Shown here: positions 1 to 11,752 of the stretch, in pieces | Numbering within the stretch: the first letter of the stretch is position 1 | Layout: the number at the start of each line of letters is the position of its first letter | NCBI GenBank assembly: GCA_930367215.1 | Contig: OV884060.1 | Location: 182,167,253 to 182,231,252 of the forward strand | Direction of reading: 5' to 3' | DNA: 64,000 bases | From: Pollenia angustigena | Lineage: Eukaryota > Arthropoda > Insecta > Diptera > Polleniidae | Translations under genes and position numbers: made by a program | The notes under the pieces: model-generated | Database searches by the model: none | Told to the model about the DNA's origin: nothing | Seen by the model: only the letters and a program-made list of their open reading frames with translations

Positions 1-332
1 TATGCATAATGTTCATCAACGACGAGCGTGAGAGGTGCAATTGTTGGGCACGACGACGAGTTGAGGTGGACGGCTCTTCAGCCACACTATCGCGAACAGC
101 AGCAATATTTCCTGCAGTACGAGCTGTACGAGCATGCACTGGTGTTCTCACATCTTCTACAGACCCGGTTTTCTCGAATTTTTCCACGATTTTTGCGATT
201 GTACGCACATTTGGACGATCAAATTGACCAAAAAAAATCACGAAGTGCACGATATGCATTTTGATTTGAACGCAAATTTTCATAATAAGTCTGGATAACT
301 TTAACACGTTGTTGGATTGTGTATCTCTCCAT
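1..332 (-). pseudogene. 5' part of a Tc1/IS630-type transposase (DUF4817 helix-turn-helix), broken
   Basis: On the minus strand an ATG at 332 opens a frame reading MERYTIQQRVKVIQ and then an N-terminal helix-turn-helix of the DUF4817 type found in insect Tc1/IS630 transposases. The downstream part (FDRPNVRTIAKIVEKFEKTG and on to the window edge) is in another frame. The switch falls in the run of eight A at 230-237, so one base has been gained or lost there. Only the DNA-binding half is in the window; the catalytic DDE part would lie to the left of base 1. The frameshift points to a dead copy. Family recognition is from the motif pattern; the exact subfamily is uncertain. Confidence 0.6.
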
Positions 333-638
333 GGTTCAAATTGAGTAAGTCTGAAATAGAGAAATGTCAAATAAAATTCGGAAAAAAACTTGGCGTTTAG
401 GTGTGGTTCACATTCAACATCGGCCCTTACAATTTAACCACCCTTTATATATATACCTATCAATACATTCATCAAAAGTATTACTAAAATAAATACATTC
501 ATCAAGAGTATTACTAAAATATGAACATTCATTAATTTTACATTTCCCTTTTGTTAAACAAAGAAACAAAAAAAAAAAAAAAAAAAAAAATGACAACACC
601 CGCCACACATGTGCTTTCTTCGCAATCTCGTTGACGAC
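333..638. other. intergenic, no gene seen
   Basis: AT-rich DNA with a long A run near 568-590 and a 35-bp direct duplication around 470-530 (aaatacattcatcaa units). No coding signal on either strand. Confidence 0.5.
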
Positions 639-1120
639 ACAGAATACACAGAACTGTCACGAGACGGAAGACTTTGCGTTTTCTTTTGTCTCTTTCAAAG
701 AAAGCTGCCCTTTTGCATTTCTCTTTTCATCATCTTCTATGCCGCAATACAATGAACACAAATTTATTTAGTAAAGATTTATTTGCAAAACTGTTGTAAA
801 AATTTACTCTTGAGTTCACCACAACACGAGTAAATAATATTTAAGTAAGTAAATAACATTATAAAACAAAATAATATTACTAAATACATTTTTTTTGCAC
901 AAAAAAACAACGATTGCCGAACTAATGCATTTGTTTAACATGGTTTGTGTTTTGTTATTTTTGTTTTGATCACGCCATTTGTGTTGATTGTTGCGGCCTG
1001 TTTTTACACCTTGCCACTTCACTTCCAAAAAAAGCTTTCTGTCTCTTTCTTGGAAAGCTGCCCTCGCAACTGATTTGAGCCTTTTTCACACGTCACTTTT
1101 TACAGTTCTGTGTATTCTGT
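639..1120. mobile_element. non-autonomous inverted-repeat element with 9-bp target duplication
   Basis: The ends are inverted copies starting ACAGAATACACAGAACTGT. The element is bounded by a perfect 9-bp direct repeat GTTGACGAC at 630-638 and 1121-1129. The subterminal regions (CTTTCAAAGAAAGCTGCCCT-like) are also inverted copies. There is no coding capacity. A 9-bp duplication with long inverted ends fits a MULE-type MITE, but I infer the superfamily only from that length. Confidence 0.75.
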
Positions 1121-1129
1121 GTTGACGAC

Positions 1130-1805
1130 TATATAAAATGAATAGCAAATTGATTTCTTCCAGTGTCATTTCGTCCCTCTCACCAATACTACTACCTTGG
1201 GCATCAATGGCTTAAAGTTAATTTTAAGTTAACTCAGTTTCCGACAGGGATTACTTGAGTTTTTGACATGTATTAATACAAAGTATAATAGTGTAATCTA
1301 GCCTTAAAGTCCGAGATACACTTTCATACCAAATACATAGTACGATTTATTCATACGAAAATCTGACCGAATTCTGTTCGACATAAAAAAAATGTCAGCA
1401 AAATCTGTTGTCAATGCCACATTACCACTATCTATCATTTAATGAAAAAATTCATAAACATTAAAGGTCGGTGCGACTTGTCAAAAAATCTGCCGCTCAA
1501 TTTCTCAACTCAACTCAAATGCTACAAAACCATTAGCAACTGTTTAGCCCAAAATTTACCTCTTAGAAACGGCATGGTGAATATAATGCAAAATTAACAG
1601 CTAAAAATTGTAAATACATAAATAATGTAAATTGAAAATGAAAAAAGCGTGACAAAATAAATAATTAATATTAATTAGTTTAGCTAAACTTAATAATAGC
1701 ACTCTTCGATCCGCTGTGCGATTGAGCACAACATGTTGACTTTAGGTAGCTAAACCATTTTATGACAAAAACTGTCGAGTTGAGCGGAATTGCTCAACTC
1801 AACTC
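1130..1805. other. intergenic, no gene seen
   Basis: AT-rich with scattered short inverted motifs. CTCAACTCAACTCAAA occurs at about 1504 and again at about 1790, next to the mitochondrial fragment, suggesting a decayed inverted-repeat element. No supportable reading frame. Confidence 0.4.
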
Positions 1806-1891
1806 AAAAAGATAAACTAATTAAGCTACTGGGTTCATACCCCATTTATAAAGGTTGTAATCCTTTTCTTTTTAATTTTTAATAATTCATC
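1806..1891 (+). pseudogene. trnM: nuclear copy of mitochondrial tRNA-Met plus start of nad2 (NUMT)
   Basis: 1806-1873 folds as a 68-nt animal mitochondrial tRNA. The acceptor arm AAAAAGA (1806-1812) pairs with TCTTTTT (1867-1873). The anticodon loop TTCATAC has CAT at 1836-1838, and the T-arm region is short and AT-rich, as in insects. The next bases (ATTTTTAATAATTCATC) match the usual beginning of insect nad2, which directly follows trnM in flies. The match stops near 1891. The surrounding DNA is nuclear, so this is a small NUMT and not an expressed tRNA. Confidence 0.85.
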
Positions 1892-2688
1892 GGGAGTCCA
1901 GCAGTTACGTCTTATGCACTAGTGATCACGTTCATCATTATTAGCACACACTATTCTTTTGACAAATCATTCGACTAAATAGGAAAGAGAATAACCGGCT
2001 TAACATGCACAATAAAAACAAACAATACTAAACAATTTTAGAGTCTAGGGCCCATAATTGGACAAAAGTAATGCTCATTTCCAAAAATCTCTTTCTCTGC
2101 CGTAAACTTCAACTTCACAGCGCTATCAAAATTTTTATACATAAATCGCTGTAATAATAATGACATAAAATATAGCAAAATGTTTTCCAATAAAGTTTAA
2201 ATTGTAATTTGTATTAAGTATAAGCGTGTTATGCATATTTGTAGTAACACCACTGTCAAAATGTTCGTTTATACCATAATCACACGGACTGCAATATCCG
2301 TGTTTCGCTCTCCCATTCCTGTTTTGCACCACAAACATGATTGAAATTGCCAGTTTTGCCATACAATTTCTTTCATCTCACATTTTGATACAAATTATCG
2401 TTAGTTTATCTGAACAAGCTCTCAAAAAAAAAAAAAAAAAAAAAAAATCAAAACAAAATAAAAATTGATGTCAAATAAAATACAGTGATAATTATAAAAC
2501 AATAATATTAAAACAAGTATTAAATAGTATACATATTTTTAATTTACGTTTTTATCTATTTTAAATAAAATCACACTAACAACCAAAAAAAAAAAAATGT
2601 CAAAATAAAACAGGAATGATCCTAATGCTGGGTACAGACAATCAATGCAATCTCAAAACATCAAAGCATTTTGATGTTGATGCAATCT
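1892..2688. other. intergenic, no gene seen
   Basis: AT-rich. An A run lies at about 2426-2447 and a shorter one at 2586-2597. Small frames exist but none has family features. Confidence 0.4.
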
Positions 2689-2989
2689 GGGGGGCTACTC
2701 TCTATTGCGATGCGAAAGAAAATTAAAGCAAATCTAGCGATTGGTACTCTTCAATACGTTTGCGCATGTGACTTTCGCATTTTTTAATTTTTTCTCTTTT
2801 TGTAAATCATCACTTTATTTTATTTAAATTTTTTTGGTATTTTAATACTGTAAATCCCCTCCATCTTTAATTTTTATTGGCACTATCGCTTTTTTTTCAG
2901 AAAATTTTGCGAAAGTGATAGAGAGTACCAAGTTGGCATTAGCTTTTTCATCGAAATTGTTTTCGCATCGCAATAGAGAGTAGACCCCC
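2689..2989. mobile_element. foldback MITE, GCGATGCGAAA type
   Basis: About 300 bp with inverted ends: GGGGGGCTACTCTCTATTGC... at 2689 and its complement ending ...GAGAGTAGACCCCC at 2989. The arms carry the motif GCGATGCGAAA, also used by the larger foldback at 40522-42019. Non-coding. The target duplication is not clear. Confidence 0.65.
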
Positions 2990-3518
2990 TGGAATGAATG
3001 AAAATGATTTTAATTTCCTAGATTGCGTAAATGCATTGAATAGTGTGTAACCCAGCATTGTGAACAGCATGTTTTGCAATCTAGAGAAATTCAGAGAGCG
3101 AAACGAGTGGTTTATATCGTCGTATGAACATATCAATAGTTCCAAAGTAAAGTAAAAATTAGAAATACTGTATAAATAAAGTGAAGAGTATTTAAAGCCC
3201 GACATTTTCAGAAAATTTGGTTTTAAATTATAAAAAAAGGTTGTCTTATGCAAAAGTTTCCCTTTAGGAAATGTCACTAGTGAATCTGTACTGATTCACT
3301 ATTGACACAGTCACCAGTACTAGTGACTTATTATACCCCAGGCAATGTTATTTACAATAGACATTTAACATGTACATGTCATTGGAAATCTACTATTGAC
3401 CTTGGTACTACTGACAAGGTAGTTCCTATGGGAACATATGTAGACATTGGAACCAGAGAATCGCTAGTACATTTTAGTAAAAGAAGTCTACACTTTTTGT
3501 AAGAATAAGAAATCATAA
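2990..3518. other. intergenic, no gene seen
   Basis: No coding signal. A small palindromic patch (AGTGAATC...GATTCACT) lies near 3280-3300. Confidence 0.4.
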
Positions 3519-4943
3519 CCACAATTAGTTGTGAAGAGGGTATATAGTTTGTCATTCCGTGTGAAACTTTTTTATTATTCATCTCAGACCCCATAAAGTA
3601 CATATATTCTGGGTCCTTGAGTAATTCTAAGTCGATTTAGCCATGTCCGTCTGTCTGTCCGTCTGTTGAAAACACGCTCACTTTCGAACAACTCAAAAGA
3701 ATTGAACAAACTTGGTGCCAAATTGCTTGTAGTTATCCTAAGCACACGCAGAGAAAAAACATGTTTAAATATGGTCACCTCCAACAAAACTATTTTTACA
3801 GAAAACTTTAAATATAATATATTTAATATAACTATATTATTATCCCCGACAACCATATTATTGTTAAATTAGTCCTACCGCAAAAAGCCACAACCATATT
3901 TTGGTTGCCTCCAAACATGTTATGATTAAATATGACAATAATTTGTTTTCAAATTAACAATAGTGTTTTCCTCTTTTCTAAGAGCAACATGCTATGGTTG
4001 AAAAACAACCATGATATTATAAGTGTTAAACATACTTTAGTTATTATCAACCATAACGTGATCGGAGGCAACCATAATATGGTTGTGTCTTCTTGATTGA
4101 CGACTAATTTAACCATAATATGGTTGTCAGTGATAAAAATATTGTTAAATTAAACATAAAATGTTTTAAAATTACTTTAAAAATAGTTTTGTTGGAGGTG
4201 ACCATATTTAAACATGTTTTTTCTCTGGGTGCAGTTTGGGATTGAAATCCAGCAAAATCGTTTCTGTAGGACCAGAGCTATGAATCAAAATGTGGAACCA
4301 CCACCTAAAAAAATTGATAAATTTGTTACAAAAAATAACATAAATGCTGGAACAAGGCACGGAATGAGAACGATTTTGCAAAAATTTGTTTTATTTGACT
4401 GGAAATCAAGCTGTTAAATTTCGTGAAGATCCGTCCATAATTTACCCTAAGCCCGATATAAACACTACTCCTGGAAAACTGTTTAGTACGCCTAAAACCG
4501 TAAAAAATAACGCCAGCGTAACAAAATTTGGTACGGCACAGTTTTTTAGGACTAGAAATAACACTGTAAAATTTCGTGACGATCGGTCCATAATTTACCT
4601 TAGGCCCCATATAAACCCTACTACCGGAAAACAGTTTAGTACGCCTAAAACCGTAAAAAATAATGCAATCATAACAAATTTTGGCTCGTCACAGTTTTAT
4701 AGGACTATAAATGATACTGTGAAATTTCGTGAAGATCGGTACATAATTTACCCTAGGCCCCATATAAACCCTACTACCGGAAAACAGTTTAGTCGCCTAA
4801 AACCATAATTAATAACAAATCGTCACAGTTTTAGATAATAATAATAAATAGACATCATACAGATATTACTCCTTAAACATTCGAACTGTCGGTGGAGGGA
4901 ATCAAAGATTCGGCACAGCCGAATATAGCACTCTAACTTGTTT
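3519..4943. repeat. dispersed repeat family A, copy 1
   Basis: Begins near ACCACAATTAGTTGTGAAG and ends after CAGCCGAATATAGCACTC. It contains the pyrimidine-rich stretch GTCCGTCTGTCTGTCCGTC and then about 150-bp tandem units (each with TTTCGTGAAGATC...CCCATATAAACCC). The same layout recurs at 4951-6027 and 6555-8681. The open frames through the units are by-products of the repeat. This copy is interrupted by a MITE at 3745-4231. Class unknown; it looks like a non-autonomous element carrying a satellite. Confidence 0.75.
3745..4231. mobile_element. MITE inside repeat family A copy 1 (CAC...GTG ends)
   Basis: Comparison with the uninterrupted copy at 5175-5190 shows an insertion of 487 bp flanked by the dinucleotide CA. 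The inverted ends are CACGCAGAGAAAAAAC and its near-complement ending TTTTCTCTGGGTG, continuing for over 50 bp. The interior is rich in AACCATATTATGG-like inverted motifs. Non-coding. The ends resemble the elements at 34977-35645 and 48590-49314. Confidence 0.75.
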
Positions 4944-4950
4944 TATTATT

Positions 4951-6027
4951 ATACCCTCCACCACAATTAGTTGTGAAGAGGGTATATTAAGTTTGTCATT
5001 CCGTGTGAAAATTTTTTATTATTCATCTCAGACCCCATAAAGTATATATATTCTAGGTCCTTGAGTAATTCTAAGACGATTAAGCCATGTCCGTCTGTCC
5101 GTCTGTTGAAAACACGCTCACTTTCGAACAACTCAAAAGAAATGAACAAACTTGGTGCCAAATTGCTTGTAGTTATCCTAAGCAGTTTGGGATTGAAATC
5201 CAGCAAAATCGGTTCTGTAGGACCAGAGCTATGAATCAAAATGTGGAACCACCACCTAAAAAAAAGTGATAATTTTGATACAAAAAATAACATAAATGAG
5301 ATAAGATTTTGCGACAATTTCTTTTATTTGACTGGAAATCACGCTATTAAATTTCGTGAAGATCCGTCCATAATTAACCCTAAGCCCCATATAAACACTA
5401 CTCCCGGAAAACAGTTTAGAAAGCCTAATACCCTAAAAAATAACGCTAGCGTAACAAAATTTGGTACGTCACAGTTTTTGGGACTAGAAATAATATTGTG
5501 AAATTTCGTGACGATCGGTCCATAATTTACCCTAGGCCCCATATAAACCCTACTACCGGAAAACAGTTTAGTACACCTAAAACCATAATTAATAATGCTA
5601 TCATAACAAATTTTGGCTCGTCACAGCTTTATAGGACTATAAATGATACCGTGAAATTTCGTGAAGATCGGTCCATAACTTACATTAGGCCCCATATAAA
5701 CCCTACTACCGGAAAACAGTTTTGTACGCCTAAAACCGTAAAAAATAATGCAATCATAACAAATTTTGGCTCGTCACAGTTTTATAGGACTATACACGAT
5801 ACTGTGAAATTTTGTGAAGATCGGTACATAATTTACTCTAGGCCCCATATAAACCCTACTACCGGAAAACAGTTTAGTCGCCTAAAACCATAATTAATAA
5901 CAAATCGTCACAGTTTAAGATAATAATAATAAATAGACATCATACAGATATTACTCCTTAAACATTCGAACTGTCGGTGGAGGGAATCAAAGATTCGGCA
6001 CAGCCGAATATAGCACTCTAACTTGTT
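4951..6027. repeat. dispersed repeat family A, copy 2
   Basis: Same start (ATACCCTCCACCACAATTAG) and end as copy 1, with about four tandem 150-bp units and no inserted MITE. It is immediately adjacent to copy 1 in the same orientation. Confidence 0.75.
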
Positions 6028-6554
6028 TCTTCAACTTTTATAGGAATTGTGCTTCTCAGTTGTTATTGATAAAATCTTTTTCGTATTAAAGCCAAATATA
6101 CTGGCAAATGTAATGTAGTGTAGACACTTCGTTGACAATGTCACCAATATAGTCGACAAAACTGGTGAACTGGAGACACTTGCACCCACATTTCCTTCAG
6201 GGATGTAAAATATTGAAGTATGTATTGGCAAAATAAATATTATATAAAAACTTTTTAAAAATTTTTTAAAGCGATGACGTTGCTTAGTTATTTTATACCT
6301 TGAATATTTTGAAACTTGAATCGTATTCGCGGAAAAAGCTGTATAAACTTTGTGTTTATATTAAATATTTAGCCGTATTATCAATTTGGTACATTAAAAG
6401 TTGTTTAAGTAAATTTTCTGTGTTTACTTTTAATTTGTCAATATACTGAACTCACGATTACTTAAGAGCAACAGATAATACACTTCCGAAAATTACTGCC
6501 ATCAAATCACTCTGACAAGGTTTTTTAAAACTCCATTTTGGCCTTTTTGTTTTT
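6028..6554. other. spacer between family A copies
   Basis: No gene seen. The stretch near 6330-6500 (GCGGAAAAAGCTGTATAAACTT...) is distantly related to 36235-36400, so it is probably an old dispersed repeat. Confidence 0.4.
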
Positions 6555-8681
6555 TATACCCTCCACCACAATTAGTTGTGAAGAGGGTATATTAAGTTTG
6601 TCATTCCGTGTGAAACTTTTTTATTATTCATCTCAGACCCCATAAAGTATATATATTCTGGGTTCTTGAGTAATTCTAAGTCGATTTAGCCATGTCCGTC
6701 TGTCTGTCCGTCTGTTGAAAACACGCTCACTTTCGAAAAACTCTAAAGAACTAAACAAACTGGGTGTCAAATTGCTTGTAGTTATCCTAAGCAGTTTGGG
6801 ATAGAAATTCAGCAAAATCCGTTCAGTAGGATCAGAGCTGTGAATCAAAATATGGAACCACCACCTAAAAAAAATTGATAATTTTGTTACAATAAATGGT
6901 GGAATAATGCACAGAATGACATAAGATTTTGCACAAATTTGTTTTATTCGACTGGAAATCACGCTGTTAAATTTCGTGAAGAGCCGTCCATAATTTACCC
7001 AAAGCCCCATATAAACACTACTCCCGGAAAATAGCTTAGTACGCCTTAAACCGTAAACAATAACGCTATCGTAACAAAATTTGGTACGTCACAGTTTTAA
7101 AGGACTAGAAATGATACTGTGAAGTTTCGTGAAGATCGGTTCATAATTTACCATAGGCCCCATATAAACCCTACTTCCGGAAAACAGTTAAGTACGCCTA
7201 AAACCGTAAGAAATAACGCTATCATAACAAAACTTGGTACGTCAAAGTTTTATAGGACAAGAAATAAAACTATGTAATTTCGTTAAGATCGGTCCATAAT
7301 TTACACTAGGCCCCATATAAACCCTACTTCCGGAAAACAGTTAAGTACGCCTAAAACCGTAAAAAAATAACGCTATCATTACAAAATTTGGTACGTCAAA
7401 GTTTTATAGGACAAGAAATAAAACTATCTAATTTCGTGAAGATCGGTCCATAATTTACACTAGGCCCCATATAAACCCTACTTCCGGAAAACAGTTAAGT
7501 ACGCCTAAAACCGTAAAAAAATAACGCTATCATTACAAAATTTGGTACGTCAAAGTTTTATAGGACAAGAAATAAAACTATGTAATTTCGTGAAGATCGG
7601 TCCATAATTTACCCTAGGCCCCATATAAACCCTACTTCCGGAAAACAGTTAAGTACGCCTAAAACCGTAAAAAAATAACGCTATCATTACAAAATTTGGT
7701 ACGTCAAAGTTTTATAGGACAAGAAATAAAACTATCTAATTTCGTGAAGATCGGTCCATAATTTACACTAGGCCCCATATAAACCCTACTTCCGGAAAAC
7801 AGTTAAGTACGCCTAAAACCGTAAAAAAATAACGCTATCATTACAAAATTTGGTACGTCAAAGTTTTATAGGACAAGAAATAAAACTATGTAATTTCGTG
7901 AAGATCGGTCCATAATTTACCCTAGGCCCCATATAAACCCTACTTCCGGAAAACAGTTAAGTACGCCTAAATAATGCTATCATAACAAAATTTGGAACAC
8001 AAAAGTTTTATAGGACTAGAAATAAGACCGTGAAATTTCGTGAAGATCAGTTCATAATTTGACCTAGGCCCCATACTCCCGGAAAACAGCTTAGTACGCC
8101 TAAAAACGTAAAAAATAATGCCATCATAACAAAATTTGGTACATCACAGTTTTATAGAACTAGAAATGACACTGTGAAATTTGGTGAAGATCGGTGCATA
8201 ACTTACCATAGGCCTCATTTAAAGCCCACTCTGGTAAAATAATTAAATACGCGGTAAACTTTCTTCCGGTTTTTTTTCATATGGCCAGAAAAAATGTTAT
8301 GCAATTTTGTGATATACGGTCCATAATTTACCTTAGATTCCATTTTAGCAGCCTTCTGAAATTCACTGCAAACGCTTAAACTAATTGCACCGCTGTATTG
8401 AAATTTATGTTTTTAATACCAGAAATCGTTCTGCATAATTTGGGATGATTGGTTCATAGCTTACCATGGCTTTTATATAATTTGTTCTCCTGAAAATCAT
8501 TTAAGTTCAGCTTAAACTGATATAAGTCTAAACCGCAACAAATTTAAATGCAGATGTCTGTTTTTATAAAGATTATAATAATAAATAGACATCATACAGA
8601 TATTACTCGTAAAACATTCGAAGTGTCGGTGGAGGGTATCAAAGATCCGGCACAGCCGAATATAGCACTCTAACGTGTTTT
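6555..8681. repeat. dispersed repeat family A, copy 3, expanded tandem array
   Basis: Same ends as copies 1 and 2 but with about nine tandem units. Between roughly 7260 and 7960 the units are about 153 bp and alternate in sequence (ACTATGTAATTT/ACCCTAGG versus ACTATCTAATTT/ACACTAGG). This indicates a recent dimer-level (about 306 bp) amplification. Confidence 0.75.
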
Positions 8682-9818
8682 TTTGGCTTTGGGTTCTAAT
8701 ATCTAATGTTATCGTTTTTTTCTGATTATTATACCATTAACCGAAGATAAAAGGATATATATCTTCGCCTAAGGCCGAGGCCACGTAATGCGGTGAGCGG
8801 CTGGGCGATGAGCATCAGAAAATTAAAACATATGAAATACTACTGAAGTGTACTGAAGGCTCAGGAATAAAACTTGTTATACTTTTAAGTTGTTTTCTAA
8901 ACGGCAAAAATTAATATGGAGCTTATAATTTCATCTGTACAAACCGACCGAATTATGGTAAGACAGATTACCAAATTTTTAAAATTAGACCGAGAAATTA
9001 TTTTTTTATTTTGTCAATCTGGTGTTAACTTTTTGCAACAGCAAATCAAAGGATTTCACATATTCACAAATCAGATTTGTATATAAATGGTTAAATTCGC
9101 ATTAATTTCGCCTTGCTTGATTTATAGGATTAACACCAAGGTCTGTTCTTCGATTTCGATATACATATATATTTATTTTATAATTTGTTTTTGTTTTAAA
9201 TGGCTGGCTGGCTGTCCACGTAACCTTGTGCGCAAAGTACAGGTCGCAATTTTGGAGATAATTTGATAAAATTTGGGTCATAGGTTCTTATTGGCACAAG
9301 GACCAAGCCTATTGAAAATCGTAGGACCGTGAGGGTAGATGGGGGGAAATTTTTCCTCTCAGAAACTATCAAACCGATTTTAGTGAAATTGAAAACATAT
9401 ATAGAACCATATCTATATGGACACAAAATGTATGCAATTTTTAAAAAATAGGACCACGAGGGGAGGTAGGGAGCAATTTCTGCCTCACACAAACTTTCAA
9501 ACCGATTTTCATGTAGCTTATAAACATAGATACATCCATATTTATATGGACACATAAGCATGATGTGTTTTTACATACTGTGGTGTAGGGTTTGACCGAC
9601 TATACTTTCTTACTTGTCTAATATTGCATTAAGTCCTAAATTAAGGTAAAGGGGTTTCTTACTCGATGCAGCGTTTCTTTATTTTTGAACGGTATCACAC
9701 TGTCATACAGTGTTAAAAATGGATTTAGCAGGTTTACATTTTAGGTCGACGATATAAGTTTGTCATTCGGTTTGTAATTTTCACAACATTGATCTTAGTC
9801 CCTTTAAAGTGAAGTGTG
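8682..9818. other. repeat-like intergenic DNA
   Basis: No gene seen. Two related stretches at about 9330-9420 and 9440-9540 (AAACCGATTTTAGTGAAATT / AAACCGATTTTCATGTAGCT) form a degenerate ~107-bp tandem pair. Confidence 0.4.
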
Positions 9819-10549
9819 TAAAGATAAATATGAAAACTTAAATTTATTTTTTTAATATATCGCATGCGATTAAAAATATATTAAAAAATATCGCATGCGA
9901 TTTAATATTATAAAGAAAATACGACTATTTACATGAAATTTTAAAGTTTTTATGAAAAATCACTCATTTTTATTTAACTTTCAAAACTAGCTTGATCTTT
10001 TATTAGTCTTTTTATATTAAAATTTATGATTTTTGAAAAAATATGACAGAATGAAATTCTCATGAAAGTGCTCTGTGAGAGATATAGGATATATAGGGAT
10101 ATACGCCTGTATTTATAAAAAAATTTTAAATTTAATAAAGGTTTACAAAACAAATTTTGTATGAAAATTCTCCTTAATGAACGTTTGTTAAATTTAATAA
10201 TCGTTTGTAAATACGGGGGAAAGTTTTTATAGGTTATTGTAGCCTTGTCCATAGTCTTCATTTTCTATTAGGTTTGATTCTCTGAGATCGAATGATTTGG
10301 ACACAGTGGCCATATCCCTCACAGAGCACTTTCATGAGAATTTAACTCTGTCATATTTTTTTCAAAAATCATAAATTTAAATATAAAAAGACTAATAAAA
10401 TATCAAATTAGTTTTTAATGTTAAATTAAAATGTTTGATTTTTAATAAAAACTTTAAAATTTCGCGTAAATAGTCGTATTTTCTTTATAATATTTTTTTA
10501 TCGCATGCGATATTTTTAATAAATGAATTTAACTTTTCATATTTATCTT
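9819..10549. mobile_element. foldback element with ATCGCATGCGAT palindromes
   Basis: Two arms of about 270 bp are inverted copies (AAGATAAATATGAAAA at the left end and its complement at the right end; CTCTGTGAGAGATATAGG against CCCTCACAGAG near the centre). The palindrome ATCGCATGCGAT occurs twice in the left arm and once in the right. Non-coding. Confidence 0.65.
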
Positions 10550-11752
10550 CGCACGCGTTGTATATTCCTGGTTCTTATGAGGAGCGAAGTTGATTTAACG
10601 ATATCCGTCTTAGCATCTGTCCGTGTGACTGTTGAAGTGGTGTTTCCGAAGACCAAAAATATAATGGGGACGAGGTTGTTATTCATTTAAATCACATATA
10701 ATCTAGAAAATCGAACCACAAATAGCTGAGTTATGAGCAAAAAAACCACGACTGCTTCTAATTTTAACCATGAATCACTTGTTGTTTTATGTATATGAGG
10801 AGAACGGCAGGGGCCAAAGTTTCCAAATAGGGAACAAGCATCTTATACCGTGTTCAGATATACCTTTTTTATTTAGTCAATATTCGGTTAATTGACATAA
10901 TTATCTCTCTGTTCACATATACACAATTTAACTAACTCAATTAATATTACTACTACATACAACATTCAACGTAAACAAAAATGTACATCTATAAGTCTCA
11001 ATTTACCGGACAGAAAAAGTTTGTTGGTAAGGGGGCGACGCTGTATGCTTAACACTCTTTACTTCTTGCCTCTCTCGCCAACAAACTTTTTCTGTCCGGC
11101 AAGCAATGTCCATAGTGTAAATTGAGACTAAGAAAATGTAAACAACTTTTGACATCTTTATGGAATAAACATCTGGCTTTTGCGAAGATCTAATGGATAG
11201 GCCTGTTTAGTAAGTTGTGTTTTGTTTAATAAACACACTTGTTACAGTGTCGCATTTTTATTTTACTCAATATTTATAACAATTTCGTATAAATTGAACA
11301 ATAACTAAATTGCAATTTTGTATGGATAATTGAGCTCAATAATGGCATTTATTGCGTAAAACTCAATTAAGGTGCATATCTGAACACGGTATTAGTTATT
11401 ATTACAAAACAAACGACAAAATATGGGCGAGATTTTATATGTGGGCGTGCCACTTCCCTTGCAAACAAATCTATATATCTGAAGAACGGCAGAAGTCAAA
11501 TTAGGTACAAGCATCTTTGTTAATAGATAACATCCGCCAAAATTTGGGCGGGATTGGAGAAGTTGCCAAGAAATAAATTAATTTATATCCAAACAACGGT
11601 AAGAGTTAAATTGTCTAAATTTCGCACACATAGCTGGGCTACAAATACACAACCTCTCTAAAAAAATGAGCGGGGTGGGATACAAAGACATTATTGATTT
11701 CTGTATATCTGGAGAACGGGAACGGCAAGATCCAACGTTTTCAAATTAGGTA
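10550..11752. repeat. degenerate ~119-bp tandem array, left part
   Basis: Related units contain ATATCTGGAGAACGGCA, AGGTACAAGCATCTT and ACATCCGCCAAAAT, and recur about every 110-120 bp. The array resumes at 28994 beyond the Polinton, so both the Polinton and the MITE at 10846 inserted into it. Confidence 0.65.
10846..11391. mobile_element. MITE with TTA target duplication (PIF/Harbinger-like)
   Basis: The ends TACCGTGTTCAGATAT and ATATCTGAACACGGTA are inverted copies. The flanks are TTA at 10843-10845 and 11392-11394. The 3-bp TTA duplication fits PIF/Harbinger. A second inverted repeat (CCGGACAGAAAAAGTTTGTT and its complement, about 11010-11100) is nested in its centre. Confidence 0.7.

Noticed and set aside
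1806..1873. Functional nuclear tRNA gene
   Set aside because: The fold is of the mitochondrial type, lacks pol III A and B boxes, and is followed by nad2 sequence, so it is a NUMT.
4386..5893. Open frames of 90-140 codons with repeated NPTTGKQFSTPK-like peptides
   Set aside because: They follow the ~150-bp tandem units of repeat family A, are broken differently in each copy and have no start or splice context. A by-product of repeat phase.
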